From positions 248,001 through 312,000 of the forward strand of contig VTFK01000070.1 in the NCBI GenBank assembly GCA_009617715.1: 64,000 bases of DNA, given 5' to 3'. Made by a program: the position numbers and the translations under genes. Source of the stretch: Plectrocnemia conspersa. Taxonomy: Eukaryota > Arthropoda > Insecta > Trichoptera > Polycentropodidae. Numbering within the stretch: the first letter of the stretch is position 1; every line of letters starts with the position of its first letter. Under the pieces are notes generated by a model. It searched no databases. It was not told where the DNA came from and saw nothing but the letters and a program-made list of their open reading frames with translations. Below, one piece after another: positions 1-13,600 of the stretch.

Positions 1-2619
1 AAATATATGTATATAAATTATATGTTATACTGAGGAACAACCGATTTTTAAATACCAAAAGTAGCTCGTGTTTCTTTCCCGAAATATTTTGCACAAAAAG
101 CACCATTTTACATGAAAACTCAACTTTTATTATTATTACATTCCGCCGTATTCATTTAAATTTCAAGGATGCAATAATTGAACGCATCCCTCTATAAATG
201 TATTAAATTGAACATAAACTACGTGAGAGATTACTTTTAATAGAAACGTCGTTGTCTAGTATTGTGTTACGCCATTCAACTTAGATTACATTGAATAAAG
301 TGTGTTAACTTAACGAAACAACGTTAGATATTAGAAACGGTATTGTACTAGGCATTATAAATATTATTTTCACGAATGGATAAATCCGCTTTTGAAAGAC
401 ATAATCTAATAGCATAAGCATGTGTATGATGTACATGTTAAATTTAATTGAAATATTTTAAACTCGGTTTAATTACTAGCGAAGGTATGTAAATAATACA
501 TTTATTCTCCGCAAACTTTGTGCGATACTGAAATTTAAATAAGATAAGCCTAAAAATAACGCAGCACTGTAATACATTTCGTATTTACTGACAACATTTG
601 AATAAAATATTACGGGGAGGTTTTAATTTTAACCGTACACCAGCGTGGGTGTGAAAAATGAGAATGTTATAGTAAAATTAATATATAAAAATAAACGGAT
701 AATATATTTAATAACATATACATATGTTGTAATCAGATAAATGGTCTAAGCAATAACAGTATATTATAAAACCATGGGCGACAGACAGGTTGATTGAGAT
801 ATTCCGAGTAGTGACTATTGTAGCATTAGACTTTACAATGAAAGAAATAAGTATATTTATGAATTCCACTGATGTCTTATATACAATCACAAAGCCTTAT
901 GTACAATTATAGATAAAGGTAATTCAACAATTCCTTAAATTAAGAAAACAATCTTTCATTAGAAAATCATAAAAAAAAAATATGACAAGAACTTGTTAAA
1001 AATACATGGAAACACATAATAAAAACCACTTTAATTTACCTATATGCCAAATTTTATACCTGTTTCTATTCGAGGGCTACAATTATTTAAGATTTTAAAC
1101 TGGTAGACATAGAAAAAAACATATTCATTTCATTATGCATGTTATGAAAATATTTTGTACTATCACTTTGATCAAGATCGCGCGAGGTCATTCGTATATT
1201 GATAAAATATGGTGAGTATTATATTTAAAAACTCGCTAGAAAAATCATATCATAGTTACAATTAATTATGGATATCAATAAAAATGTTATCATCGTTTAC
1301 ATTACATTGAAAAAAAAACAATCCATAATCTAGAATCCTACAAAAAAAAATTAAAAAGCGGCTTGCAAAGCACGTTTTATTTTAAAAACATTAAAAGTAT
1401 ATGTACTACGCTAATGCGAATGATAAGGACAAATTACCATGGTTCAATGTTCTAAAAATAAGATTAAGAGGTAGATGTCCGATACTGAGCTAAAATTAAT
1501 TCGTCTGTACAATTCCAAGAGCAAATGAAACACTTGATTTTGTACCCCAAACGTTTTAGAATCCCTCCGATTTTGAAAATGGGTCAACGTCGCAAAAGAT
1601 AGTATCATATACATATGTATGTATATGCTATTATACGCGTATGAAGCAAAGCATGGCAATTACACGGTTAATCATTAAACGTAAGTATGGACGTGCGAAC
1701 CGTTAATTTCATTAATTCTCAATAATACTTAAAGCAACTCTGCTTACGTTTCATAACTACCCACGCTATAATATATAAAGTACTGCGTATCATTTAATTT
1801 ACATAATTAACATTTAAATCAAAATAATTATGTTTCGTCATGACCTATTGCCACTTAATATATAAAAGCACTTTGAATGTAATTTAAATATTAATTAAGG
1901 GCGGATTTAGAGCAAAAGACGTTAAGCAATTAATCATACGTTTCCTAAAAAGTTACAATTTTAAGGGCTTCTCTTTTCACCCACCCACCTATGAAGATAA
2001 TAATTAAAATATTTAATCAATCAATTAATCAGTGTGAAATAATTTTACTTGAGAGACGTAGACTGTTGTTGTTAAATATTAAATAACCCAACGTGGAATT
2101 TGTGGAACAAAAATTCATGCTGGAGTACTCGAAACAAGATACAAGAGAGTTTTTTAAGTAACATAATACTCACACGGCTGTTTTGAATTTAACGGAATAT
2201 AACCTTGATATGATTTTACAGGATGTGAGCTACTTGGAGCATTTCCAGAGCTTCCACGGCGAATTTACAGCAACCGAAAAAATTGGTTAAATTGGCTTTT
2301 AATAGTTAAATACTGGTATTGATTTAATAATAATTCCGGAACTTTAATAATAAAAATTTAACATATTTCCTAATTAGTGCATAAATATTATGGACATTAT
2401 TATGTTAATATCAAGACTGTGTTTACTTAAGGGATGATAGCAAAAAATAACTGCAGATTCGATTTAAATAAGAAGATTTGATTATCGCAAAAGATATAAA
2501 ATAAAATAATGTAAATCAGCTGTGCGAAACCCTTAAAAGAAATATAAATCTCCATCACTATACTAATAAAGACCGCTTACAATAAAAGTATTATTTTGAA
2601 TTAAATATCAGTATTTAAA
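1..2619. other. AT-rich noncoding DNA
   Basis: No gene, transposon domain or strong repeat was recognised. It probably belongs to the long intron or intergenic DNA downstream of the exon at 31298. Confidence 0.6.
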
Positions 2620-2760
2620 ACTTTTACGCTATTAGTCACAAATTGAGAGGTCACCGTAACGACTAATTGAACAACGAGCTAACATCACACAATGGAAGAT
2701 AGATCTCGGTACCACAAAGCGGCAGAGGCAGATCGATACAAGAGACGTCAGCAAATATAA
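2620..2760. mobile_element. LTR fragment, same family as the LTR at 27.3 kb
   Basis: Stretches here match the block at 27340-27740: the attagtca...aggtcacc segment, the cacacaa(t/c)ggaaga segment followed by agatctc(g/a)gtaccacaaa, and ggcagaggcagat followed by cgagaga or caagaga. In this copy the pieces lie closer together, so it is internally deleted. No coding sequence is attached. Confidence 0.5.
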
Positions 2761-2868
2761 TAAGAATTCTCATTTTCACTTCTTGATTTTGTCGAAAAAT
2801 TAGACATTTATAAAAAATATGTAACATATAGTACGTGATTATAATAATACAGTATATCATTGTAGATA

Positions 2869-3025
2869 AGAGTGTTTTTTAGGGGTTTGTTTTTCGAATT
2901 GGCAACAGCGACTGCCAATTTGATAGCTGACAGTTGATTTGTGCTCAGTTTGGTTTGCGATTTTACCATGAATTAATTTACGCTAGAACAACGCTTGCAA
3001 ATTGTGCAAATTTATTTCCAGATTT
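2869..3025 (+). mobile_element. Mariner-type transposon, 5' end fragment
   Basis: It starts right after a TA with AGAGTGTTTTTTAGGGG, the terminal repeat seen also at 4481 and 22821. A spacer follows that closely matches the minus-strand element at 22.5 kb (caatttgatagctgacag...gtgctcagtttg). It then reads the first codons of a transposase (LEQRLQIVQIYF) before breaking into unrelated AT-rich DNA. The LxxEQRLQIVQIYFEN string is the helix-turn-helix (DUF4817-like) start of this IS630/mariner group. A stop sits between the ATG and this segment, so it is dead. Confidence 0.7.
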
Positions 3026-4480
3026 TTATGTATTTAATTCAATTTTAAAGTTCTATACCTCTAAAAATACCCCTTATTGTTAGTTGAAAATAGCAAACTT
3101 CAATAGGATGATGACTTGTTATAATGGACGCGAATAATTGAATACTTCGATTGATTACAGAGCGTCAAGCTACGAAGGAATTTCGGGTTCCTATATTATA
3201 CCCAAATTATGCCAATATTAGCTGTTGCTACATTTTCCATATTTAGAAAAGCCCCCATACATTTTTAAAATCTGCCGTTTCTTCTTATCTAATTATAATT
3301 GTAGTAATCTGGCACGGACCTTTTTTGTGCATTAGTATAAAAAGTGCATTGGTTGTAAAACATTCGTAAAATTTATTTTTTAACAAAAGAAGGTTCTAGT
3401 GCTTTTTGAGAGAAAGAAGCATTAGTCCCACCCTTTTGTTTTAAAAATATAATGCGTTGATTTTTAAACTTGTGTGAGAATAGTTAATCGAAATAACGAT
3501 CCTTAAAAGTTCCAAGAAATATGGTAAAAAAAATATATAGCACATGGTCAAACAATCGTTAAATACGCATTCATGAAAGAACCATTTCAAAAGGAATGGC
3601 ATAGAAAATAACGCTTCAACATAGCAGATAACTGCTGGCAATTACGTGATTGATCAGGGGACTCAGCAACAGTCTTAAAATTTTTAGATTAAAATCTCTG
3701 CATTAATTTCAGGATATTCATTCCGATTTCTACAATGTGGTCGTTCTGGCAAGAGACGCGTCCTCATTGTTCTCATCTTACTCCTCCACTCTCTCCACTG
3801 AGAGATCCGGCTTTCTTTGACCTGCCCTATCAAAGAACACAAAACAATAACATGTACAGACGAGGTAAATCACAACCAGCTATCGCCTACTCCGTGCCGC
3901 GATAAATACACGAATCCACAAATATGTATAACCAAAATTATGTAAAACTTCCGCAATAAACATAATGTACAACCAGATACAACTACACTTGGGTAGAAAA
4001 CACTGGAAATGTTAAATAGGGATTACTTAAAGTAATTGTACGCACTTTATAAAATTAATTAATAATTACATAATAAATAAATATAAATAACTGAAATGTT
4101 CAATGACCTAATTCCGTTTAAATATATCCCGTTTGGGTCCCGATGTTCCGGCCGGTTGTGATTTTATCCCGGTTTAGTGTTACAGTATGTATTACGTATG
4201 TTGTATGTATATGTATATCGTATTTTTTTAATAAAATGGCGGCATCTGGTAAGGACGGCCGATGGGGGAAATTTGACACAAGTGGCATGTCCTGCATTTT
4301 TGTTATTGTTATATCAGTCATTGTCAAACAATGCGTAAACGAAGTTGTCAAAAATTTCTGTTTGTGACATATTCTTTATTTTGCGATATCTAATTTTAAA
4401 TAATTAAATTCTAACACAGAAATATATACAGATACAATTGTTGAATCGTTTCGAAATGCGGTTAAAAATTGTTCGATGTA
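3026..4480. other. AT-rich noncoding DNA
   Basis: No domain-bearing frame was seen. A somewhat GC-richer spot around 4235-4300 (aaaatggcggcatctggtaa) carries an ATG with a donor-like GTAAGG eight codons' distance or less downstream, but nothing confirms an exon. Confidence 0.5.
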
Positions 4481-5110
4481 AAGGATGTTTTTTAGAGCCA
4501 TAGAACTTTAAAATGAAATAAAAATCATGGCAATGGCCATAGTATTGGCTTTATTGAAAAGATACTTTTATACCATTAGTGTTTAATTATGATTTCGGCC
4601 ATATGGGTGAATTTTCGACCACTTTTTCGAGCAGCTGTGGCTGTACATTGGCAATAACGCGGCGAATGTTGTCCATCGTCTCTGATTTATCGGCGTAGAC
4701 AAAGCACACCAAACAGTGACATTTTGTGGATGTAACGGCGTCTCAATAATGGCTTGTAGATTTTATTCATTCCAAATGCGGCAATTTTGCTTGTTGATGT
4801 AGCCATTCAATCAAAAATGAGCAATGTTGTGGTGAAAATGAGGATTAAAAGCAATAGCTCGTTTTCGGGCTGTTTACTGAACGTACGACGCACGCGATAG
4901 TCAAGCGGCTTCAATTCTTGCACGAGCTGGAACTTGTAAGCTCGTAAACCAAGCTCTTTCCGCAAAATCTTCCACAAAGTGGATGGAAACAGCTCCAATT
5001 ACTGTGCCCGATGATGAAGGCTCATTCGGGTCATACTTAATACTAAACTCCTCAGCAGAAACAACTTTGGTGCGCAACGTCGATATCTTGACCTCAGACG
5101 TCAACAATGC
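4481..5110 (-). mobile_element. Mariner-type transposase relic, internally deleted
   Basis: Reading leftwards from about 5110, broken frames give a region resembling DPNE..., then LWKILRKELGLRAYKFQLVQ and ELKPLDYRVRRTF, the classic junction of the helix-turn-helix and DDE domains of DUF4817/DDE_3 mariners. Around 4790 the central catalytic part is missing. The frame resumes with VCFVYADKSETMDNIRRVIA and LLEKVVEN, the C-terminal part. The left end is TA plus AAGGATGTTTTTTAGAG, the family terminal repeat. Frameshifts and the deletion make it nonfunctional. Confidence 0.75.
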
Positions 5111-5284
5111 TTATAGTCTTAAGACATAATATTCAAAATGACAACAAATCTGAACGGTCAAAATCAAATGAAAATATTTGGAAAGAAATATGGTAAGCCT
5201 ATTTATTGGTCCATTTATGTGTATAGAAAATATATTAAAAACATCAATATCTTTGGAACGTGTTTCGTTTCCTTTACAAATTGT

Positions 5285-5650
5285 ATTACGATGTAAACAT
5301 TAGCACGTGGCCCAAAAAGGGTAGGGCCACGAAAGGGGTCCTAGGGTAACATCGATCGATGAAGGTAGGCCAGGGAAATTCTGGGGTTTTCGCCCCGTCC
5401 CTATCGATTTTCTGTGGGGGCCACCATCCTGCAGGCAAAGCTGCCAGAGGAGAGCTGGGTGCGATCGGTCACGTAGGCCGTCAAGTAACCAGGTCGCCGT
5501 CCTGGCCAAGGCGCCTGCGTCGCCTTTCAGCGCTTCCCAAAATATTTCGCAACACGCAAACACTTCCGCCAACAGAACGACTTTTTTCTTTCTCTCCTTT
5601 TCTATCGACAAAAAATGACGAATGGTCTCAAAACGTTCGATGTAGCATAT
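5285..5650. repeat. GC-rich repeat fragment
   Basis: A GC-rich island of about 350 bp stands out in AT-rich DNA and has overlapping open frames on both strands (plus 5359-5652, minus 5611-5300). Neither frame shows a recognisable domain. The beginning (gatgtaaacattagcacgtg, 5291-5310) matches gatgtaaacacaagcacgtg at 6871, and atcgattttc recurs in both copies. I take it as part of an unidentified interspersed repeat, possibly a retroelement gag or UTR scrap. Confidence 0.4.
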
Positions 5651-5679
5651 AAGTGTAATAACTTATTGATACATAATTA

Positions 5680-6312
5680 CATTACGTGAAATAGGCAAAA
5701 ATTGCCTAATTCGTGAAAATTGCAATCCCGTTGCTTCATTCACGAATTAGACAGTTATCTGCCTAATGCGTGAATTGTTTTGCTTATTTCGTGCATTATG
5801 CAAAGTCGATAGTAGCGACCCGGTAGTGTTTTTTGTAACTAGACCAAATGTCATTTAATTATATAAAAATAAATAAAAAATGAACTACAGTGATGTTCAT
5901 CTTCATTTAAAATACCAAAAAAGTTTAGAACTATAAATTTTATTACTAGGTATTTTGAACAGGTTAGGTTCAAGCGAGCGTTGGTCATTAACAATGAACG
6001 CCTTATGAGTTATTTGTGGATGTTCACTGTTCTGACCAACGCTCGCTCGCTATCGCTCGTTTGCACCTAAACTGTCCAACAGCAGCATAACAAATTGTTT
6101 TATTTAATAATTATTTTATTCCATTAAATTACATTAGTTACACGTTTTTAACAGCAAATACAATGCATATACTTCACAGGAGCAACAAAATTGAGCCCTT
6201 CAATAAATGTGACGTTTCGCAATTGTCAAAAATGACACATGGCTTAGTGCCAAAAACCGCCACCACCGAAGCGCCTGTATTCTGCAGATAATTCACGAAT
6301 AAGGCAACGGGA
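5680..6312. mobile_element. Candidate nonautonomous element with repeated CGTGAATTAGGCA motifs and a central palindrome
   Basis: Both edges carry several direct and inverted copies of a motif like cctaattcgtgaa: near 5690, 5709, 5742, 5760 and 5785 on the left and 6290 on the right. cccgttgc next to the motif recurs inverted at the right edge. The middle holds a long imperfect hairpin (5961-6074). No coding capacity was seen. Clustered subterminal motifs are typical of transposase-binding sites, but boundaries and superfamily are not established. Confidence 0.4.
5961..6074. repeat. Long imperfect hairpin
   Basis: The segment gcgagcgttggtca (5974-5987) is the exact inverse of tgaccaacgctcgc (6033-6046). 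The inner part aacaatgaac/gttcactgtt pairs with one mismatch, giving an inner stem of about 25 bp. The outer sequence aggttaggttcaagcgagcg can also pair with cgctcgtttgcacctaaact (6055-6074), about 15 of 20 positions. Confidence 0.7.
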
Positions 6313-6829
6313 ATTCGGCCCACAAATTGTATTTGAAAAATTACTTGATACTTCTATCAATAATTTTGAATCTGTTAGTCAAGTAAAATCAGCATGTTGC
6401 CATAATTAATTTACAGCAAAAATGTTAAAAAAAAAAAATTGTAGTTGTTAGCGAATTATAACAGTTGTTTTAAGTAAAATTAAATTTATTATGTAGTGTA
6501 TGGCTTTGTTCCCCCTGAACAATTACGGTGTTATTTTACGATCTCGCTTTGATCTCTATTCAAGGGAAAAATAGTCTTATTATTTTTTCTGGGTTATGCA
6601 TCAGAAAGAAAAAATGTTGATTCTATCCGTTTCATGGACTACCATCAGCAAACACGACGGATGGGTACTATCCGACCCGTCAGTTAAGTGTTATTAATAA
6701 TGAAATAATAATAATAATAAAAAGTTGAATTAATTATGTTTAGTATTTGATGAAAATAGTGACGCAGTGATGGATCTACACTCTGTCTCAAAAAACTGTA
6801 TTATTCGAAAGGTAGTTTTGAAGCTGAAC

Positions 6830-6990
6830 GACTACTACGAATATGCACGCACGCGCAACACGGGCAGCGCCGATGTAAACACAAGCACGTGATTCAAAGG
6901 GGGTTACCCTGCATGTGGTTATCGATTTTCCGCCAAAATTCGCTCAAGGTTCAGCAAGTACATAAGGGATTCGCGCGTGAGGTAAGTCGC
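6830..6990 (+). promoter_or_regulatory. GC-rich island with a GTAAGT donor-like site
   Basis: A CpG-rich stretch (cacgcacgcgcaacacggg onwards) ends in gcgcgtgag/gtaagtcgc, a perfect donor consensus on the plus strand. This could be a noncoding first exon of a plus-strand transcript. However, part of it (gatgtaaacacaagcacgtg, 6871-6890) is shared with a copy near 5291, which points to repeat DNA instead. No coding frame is convincing. Confidence 0.2.
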
Positions 6991-9399
6991 AAAAAGTAGG
7001 GGGCCATGCGTATGACAGCGAACATAAAAAGGGAGAGCTGTTTGATATATTTCGCAGAATTCGAAGTGGCAAACCTAATTTATCGAAAATATACTCGCTA
7101 TACCGAATTCGAAGTGAAAATTAGATCAGATGCGATGATATCGTTTTTTATTCGATAAATATATTATCTCATTCAATAATTTAAATATTTACAGGTATCG
7201 AATTTTAATGGAAATTTTCATTACATTCGCCAATCTGATTTCAAGTGTATTTATTTGTACAGTCAAACTTGATTAGACATTGGTGGTTTCAACCATGACG
7301 TATCTCACAAATTGTGTCTGCCGTATTATATGTTTTTATAGAAGAAGTATTTTTGAGTAATTAATGAAATAAAATACTGGAAATTTTATCATCAAATCAT
7401 TTAAAATGGGTTCAAAAAATAGAAAACGTATTAGGCAAAATAAAAAAACATATATGTATTTTATGAGCATACAATAAATATCTAATCCGATTATTTTGAG
7501 CTATAATATTGAAAAGAGCAAATTTATCCTTAGTTACCGTACGTTAAAATAATTTGGTTGAATTATACATACTATATAATCGTAATACTTCGTGGGATTA
7601 TCTCAGAATATTACTTCCAACATTGGGCCGATTCTATAGTAACCCAGTTACTAAAGAGGCAGCGATTCTCGCTTTGGAAGAGCAATGTTTATTAAACGCT
7701 CTCGTTACTCATCAGCTAGTAAACCGAAAATATAAATTATTATATTATATTTAAGGGACGCTGTGATCTCTAACCGCCGTATATAAATGTAATGATTTTA
7801 ACTATCAATTTATTAAACATTTTTATTAAAAACATACATATACCGTTTAGAAAATACAACTAACTACTAGACGTTTAATTATAAAGTGATCCTTGGCCTG
7901 TTTGAACATAATCGTGTTCATGTTTTTATAATCAACACTATTATATTACATATAATTAGTATAATATCAGTGTTTACGAAACTATAATACCACTGTGCAT
8001 CAATATATCATTAATCAATAGGTAAATATTATTGAATAACAATCAACACTAAATCAACTACTCAATAGGTACGTGTGCAAATTGGCGAGTGTTATAAAAA
8101 TAAATAATGTGTTGACAGAAAAGCAACTAAACAGTTATAATAGTGTAACGCGCATTACTGTTATGGATAATAAAATTAACATTTCAAGGTTACATATACC
8201 CTATATAGCGTGTTTACGCATAATTTATTTATATTTTAAATGTTGTTTATAAACATTACCAGTATTGCATTGCTTTGTATGACATTCGAAGCTCTTATTG
8301 CTATGTCTTGAATCAATTTTTGTATGACACAATCTAAGTTCATTCGCCTACATGTACCTACAATGTATTGTATGTCTTCATTGAAAGTGTTATTTTAATT
8401 GAATTTATAGCAATTTATTAATGATATGTACGACTATACTCTCAATTTGATTCACATGAAAAAGTAATTAAAACTAGCATCAGTATGATAATTTTTGTAA
8501 AATTTAAATGAAAAACTTGTATAATTAACCCATTCTATGCTATGCACCCACTAGCGCGAAGCCCGTCATAAGATGGACACGTAAAAACAGCATGTTTTCA
8601 ACAAAACTGGAGAGATATAACCTTTAAAAATTAGTTTTACTTATTGGTAAACAATTGTATTATTATTAAAATTTAAGATAGAAAAAATTTAGATAGATAA
8701 AAATTTATTCATTCGATCGTTCAAATTTTGCGCAAGAAAAGTGGTCTTCGTGTTGCGTCACTTGCGACAGGACATTTCTGACACAATAAAATTGTGGAAA
8801 ATGTATTTTTTTACTAATTTATTAGTAACTGTAAAGTGTTAATTTATTCACGATTATTTTAAATATCTCAGTACTTTAAAAAAGGGTCAAAAATATTAAA
8901 ATAAAAAAGTTTATAAAAATATTACGATATATCGGGTTGTGCGTATGGATACGTGTGCATTTGTGAGTCTATATTCACTCGTGTGTATAGCGGTATTGCA
9001 TACACGGGATATTTAAAAAAATATTTTTATTCGTGTCATATTATTTAAAATATGGTAAAAAAAAGTTTATTAACATATTTATTTTGACTATATTTAAGCA
9101 TTGAAAATGTATATTTTCATTGTTTCAATCGCAATTTAGTATACTATTTGCTATCAGATCGATGCAACAATATAAATTGCTTAATAACTCAAATATAAAT
9201 TCTTCAATATCTTTAACTATTCATAATCCAGTCTCACATATAGGATTTGTACGCACATTATTTTTATATTCCGCCATCTGTGTTCTCAAGAGAAGAGGGA
9301 TGGAGTATTGTCAAATTCGCTTGAATCGCTTCCCCTCTGACGAGAGCTCACCTGAGCACACCTGCGTCGCAGGGACAAAAAAGCTACAATACTCTGACC
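6991..9399. other. AT-rich noncoding DNA
   Basis: The frame at 7554-7754 (LGRFYSNPVTKEAAILALEE) looks slightly protein-like but matches no family I know and lacks splice sites. A TTAACCCATTC piggyBac-like end may lie at about 8527. Otherwise I see nothing. Confidence 0.5.
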
Positions 9400-9745
9400 C
9401 AGAGGTTCTTAAACTATGGCCTGCGGCCACAATAGCTCGTAACCGCTTTTTATCTGGCCCGAGAAGAATATGTCTAGATATGGACAAAATTAAAAAATAA
9501 CTGTTGAAGACATCGATATAAATATGCAATTAAAGTTATTAAATTTATAAGCAAAAGATGCATTAAAATTATTACATAAAAATGAGAACAAAATTAACTT
9601 ATATTATATTAAATATAAAGAATTTTGTTCGAAAAATATTTTTTTTTTGGAAGTACATACATACATATGTGAACAAGTGTTCTCCAAAATGAAAATTAAA
9701 AAACAAACATCTTTGGCCCTTGATCTAAAAGTTTAAGAACGCCCG
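9400..9745. mobile_element. hAT-like nonautonomous element (MITE)
   Basis: The left end CAGAGGTTCTTAAAC and the inverse of the right end (GGGCGTTCTTAAAC) are matching terminal repeats of hAT type. Both are followed internally by ggcc(tgcggc)-type sequence common in such elements. About 345 bp lie between them, with no transposase. The 8-bp flanks are not convincingly duplicated, so the exact edges are uncertain. Confidence 0.5.
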
Positions 9746-10450
9746 TTCTAACATCTCCATTCTCACAGCTAAAATCCATTACAATTTTTATCAGTAAAAG
9801 TATCCTACATAAAGCAATATAAAGGACGGATTATCGAACGCGATTACACATTTACTGTTACGCTTAATCATTATCACCAAAATAATGATATTATATTTTA
9901 AATGTCAAAGATCGATGTTTAGAAACTGTTCTTATCTATTTAGATTAATAGGTCAATCATTGCAATTGTACATATGCAGGACCAGATGGAAATGAATACT
10001 GCCATGACTCCGTTGAAGCTTTGCCTTAAAGCACATATAATATAGATAATACACACATGCGTTACATTTAAACGTAATGAGCATGTGACAAAAACAATAA
10101 ACGCAGCCACTGCTTTTTTTTAGTGCCCTGCGTTCCTTTTTTGCAGTGAACGCGCCGGCATACAAAGAACGAAGGTAACTAGCACAAGGGCATCCACCGA
10201 TCAGTCGGCAGATGTTAATTTTCTAATTAATGGAGATCGACGACGACGATGGTATGAACTAAGGATAGGAGAAAAATGTATTTTTTTTAGTAATTTAAAA
10301 TGCCAATAAAATGACAATATGTTAATCAAAGCCATTGCAATTGGTAATAATGGCAACTATTAAATATATCATGAGTTCTTAACCTGAGATTCCGGAAACA
10401 GTGATTTTAAAAAAGCAACTTCTTTAAAATTCCCTGAATTATAGATCCCG

Positions 10451-10620
10451 ATTAGGGATTGCAAAAATACCGGTATTACCCAGACAAAAGTCAATACCGG
10501 TATTATGTATTATTACGGAAAAGCACTGGGTAACAAGAACAGATATTAATCAAATAACATCTTATAACGGTATTTCAAAAACCTATTCTATTTCGATTAA
10601 GAATCGGTTATTCGGGGATT
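10451..10620. mobile_element. hAT-like terminal fragment with ACCGGTAT repeats
   Basis: The run attagggattgcaaaaatac followed by cggtattaccc, with a second ataccggtatta 45 bp further on, looks like a hAT/MITE end family. A similar accggtaataccggt with gcaagtcc in inverse order lies at 16963-17015. The two could be ends of unrelated copies. No transposase was found. Confidence 0.3.
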
Positions 10621-13600
10621 CCAAATGATTCAAAGATGCTGCGAATTTAGTGTCAGAAGACGCGAATAACTGACGGATCGTCAAAGTGAAATGCGTTCCT
10701 TAAAACAATGCCGAACATTTGGAAGATTTTTTCGTCATTTACGTGTAGAGATTTTTCAAAAGTGATTCCGAGATTTTTAGTGGAATAATACAATATAATA
10801 AACTTGTATATATGACGCTGTTACCAAATTTTACGTAAAAATATTAAACTACATACATAAATTACACTATGATACTTAGACTTTTATACGAGTTTTAAAT
10901 CGATGTACACTGATAATATTGAATACGTAAACCAATCTTTAAGATAAGTGAAGTTCTGCATCGAATTTTTACCAGTCAAAATGTTTTAGTGTTTATTTTT
11001 CTAAAATTAAATCAGAATTAATACGTAATTAAATATTAACAGATGGAGCACCTGTTATGAAAGGAAAACAGTTTGATCTCAAAATAGATCTTGTGGTATT
11101 GTATATTATATATATTAACGATTAAATGTCTCGCTTACTTAGTTGTATTATTAATATATAATTGAACTGACATTCATACTGAATTAACATTTTTCTATAA
11201 ATAAAACTGTTCATAAAAGCAATGGAAAAAATATGTCTGAATTTAATGGCGAAAAATGGATCGATTATTTAGTCGTCGTTTATTTATCTGAATTAAATAT
11301 AAAATTAAAAAGCAGAAATGTACTTATTTCATAGTATATTACAAATAAAAAAACATTCGTAACAAAGCTTTCATTCTGCACTACATAAATATAAATTACT
11401 TATATGATTTTTTTTTAAAAAAGTTTGCATTCTGACGTTAAATGCTAACAATAACTATTAAAATATAAAATAAGTATTTCAAAGGTTTACTTTAATTTTC
11501 AACTTATGTAGCACTTTTTGAGCTTATGTAACAACTTATGTATAACCTTTCCTTTTATTTGAAAATTAATCAAACCTTATATTTCCGATATGGTACGGTT
11601 ATTGTTAATATTGTAATGACTAGCTTTACCAAATAATTTAAAATATGATTATTGTATTAACTATTATTTTAGTATATTTCTAGATATTCTGTATGTGTTA
11701 AAATATAATGCTTAAATGTGTTTCAGTCCATTTAATGCTTAGAAATCGTGTTAGCCAAAAAAGTTTATTGGAAAAACCTGTAACACATTACGGTTAAGAA
11801 TAATGTAACTTCTACATGTAATAAATATATACAATTTTATTGAGAGATTATAAAATATACATTTATAATTATTTAGGTAGCTTAAAATAATGACACCCTT
11901 TGCCAAATTATTCTGCGAAAATAACGGACCGTAATGTGTGAAACTAATTTTTAATACAAATAGATTGTCATTATTGCAAAATTTTTGTACAATAATATTT
12001 TAAAAAGTAAATAAACCTGTATGTTTTATAACGTTAAGCTGATCATTGACCCTGTGCATTTTACAATTATTTATAAATTGAGTAACTAGCCGCTATCGCA
12101 ACACCATGACCCGAAATAATTTTATATTTTAAATATTTCTTATTACACCGACTTGCAACCTTTAAACGCTGCAATGAAGATAATGAAATCCGGTTCAACT
12201 GCAGATAACACCACCTGTGGCGTCACACGTTAAATGAATAACACGACGCCAATAGAGAAATAAACAATTCAATATCTTCGAGCCAATAAAACTCACACCC
12301 TATCCATAAAGCCAATATTGTCGACAATTAACAATTGATTGGTACATAACACAATGATTATCTTTCTAGATATACATATGTACATATCTTAAATTCGAGC
12401 CCCATCAGATATAACGTATGGTTTATGCATTCTCAGATTTATGACTACATAAATACTAAATATAAAAATATAGACAAAATAATAAATAGTATATTTAGTG
12501 ACATTTATTGTAGTACTGAAAAAAATGAGTGAGCTTAAATAATATATTTTTATTGAATAATCTATAATCTCCAAAAGAAAAAAATATTGATAAGCAGGAC
12601 GATCTCAAAAATCGTGTAATATTTTTATGTTAAAAAACAATAATATAATACTAGAACTGGAAGTTATCGATGTCGTGTTATTACCTAAACTAAAGTGTAA
12701 ACATCGTTATGAACTTAAATTTACTGCCTCAAGCAATTTTCAAAGAAAACGCCTACGCTAACCCACTTTAAATTTTTTTAATAAAAATTAAGAGCTCTTT
12801 TAGATCGGTCGGAGTTTGAAGGCTTAATTTGTTTCCACAAATAATTACATAAGATGGTATATATCGTATAAAAAATACCAGCATTTCAATTCGGTTTTGG
12901 CTAGTGTCAGACAAAAATTCAGAAAGCATACCAGAAGAAAAAAAAAGCAATTTTTATAAAATACTCAAAATTAATCATATTTGATTCCACGTGTGTAGTG
13001 CGGCGATGTATCATTAAAACGCATGGGTTACACTTCACCAATTCTTAAATTTGAGCTACATATGGAATCTCTACCACTGCCAATGCAGTGTTTCTAAGTT
13101 TCTTTTTGAAACGCACGCGTGTCGCTAAAGATTTGATAGTTTACTATATAAGTAAAAAAACGTTGAAAAGACCTGCCAATTTAACTCTACCGCCTGGTAT
13201 CTACATTTCTCATATATGTTTATAATATAAACAGTTTCGGCGTCTATTTACGCTGTAAAAGTTGTAAGTTAATATGATATGTACTAAACTGAAAAAATCC
13301 CAAAAATACTCATTCTCCATTCCACTCAAGTTGCGTTAAGGAACTAACATTAACTCCTTCCTTCGGGCCTTTTATAAAATGTTATATATAATCGCAAAGA
13401 ACAAAAAGCCGCATACATACTGTTGATGAAACACTGATCAAATTTGCCTTTGAAAGTTGTTTTCGGGCAACAACAAAGGAAACAATTTGCAGAAATACCT
13501 CTGCTAAATGACTTCATAAATTCTATAATTAGGCATATGTCTTTTTTTTAAATGACTTGACTAGACAATTTGGCTTTAGATCTTTGTAACAGCGGAGGCC

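Noticed and set aside
9120..9500. 126-codon plus-strand open frame as a gene
   Set aside because: Its last third overlaps a hAT MITE end and the first part has no conserved motif or splice signals.
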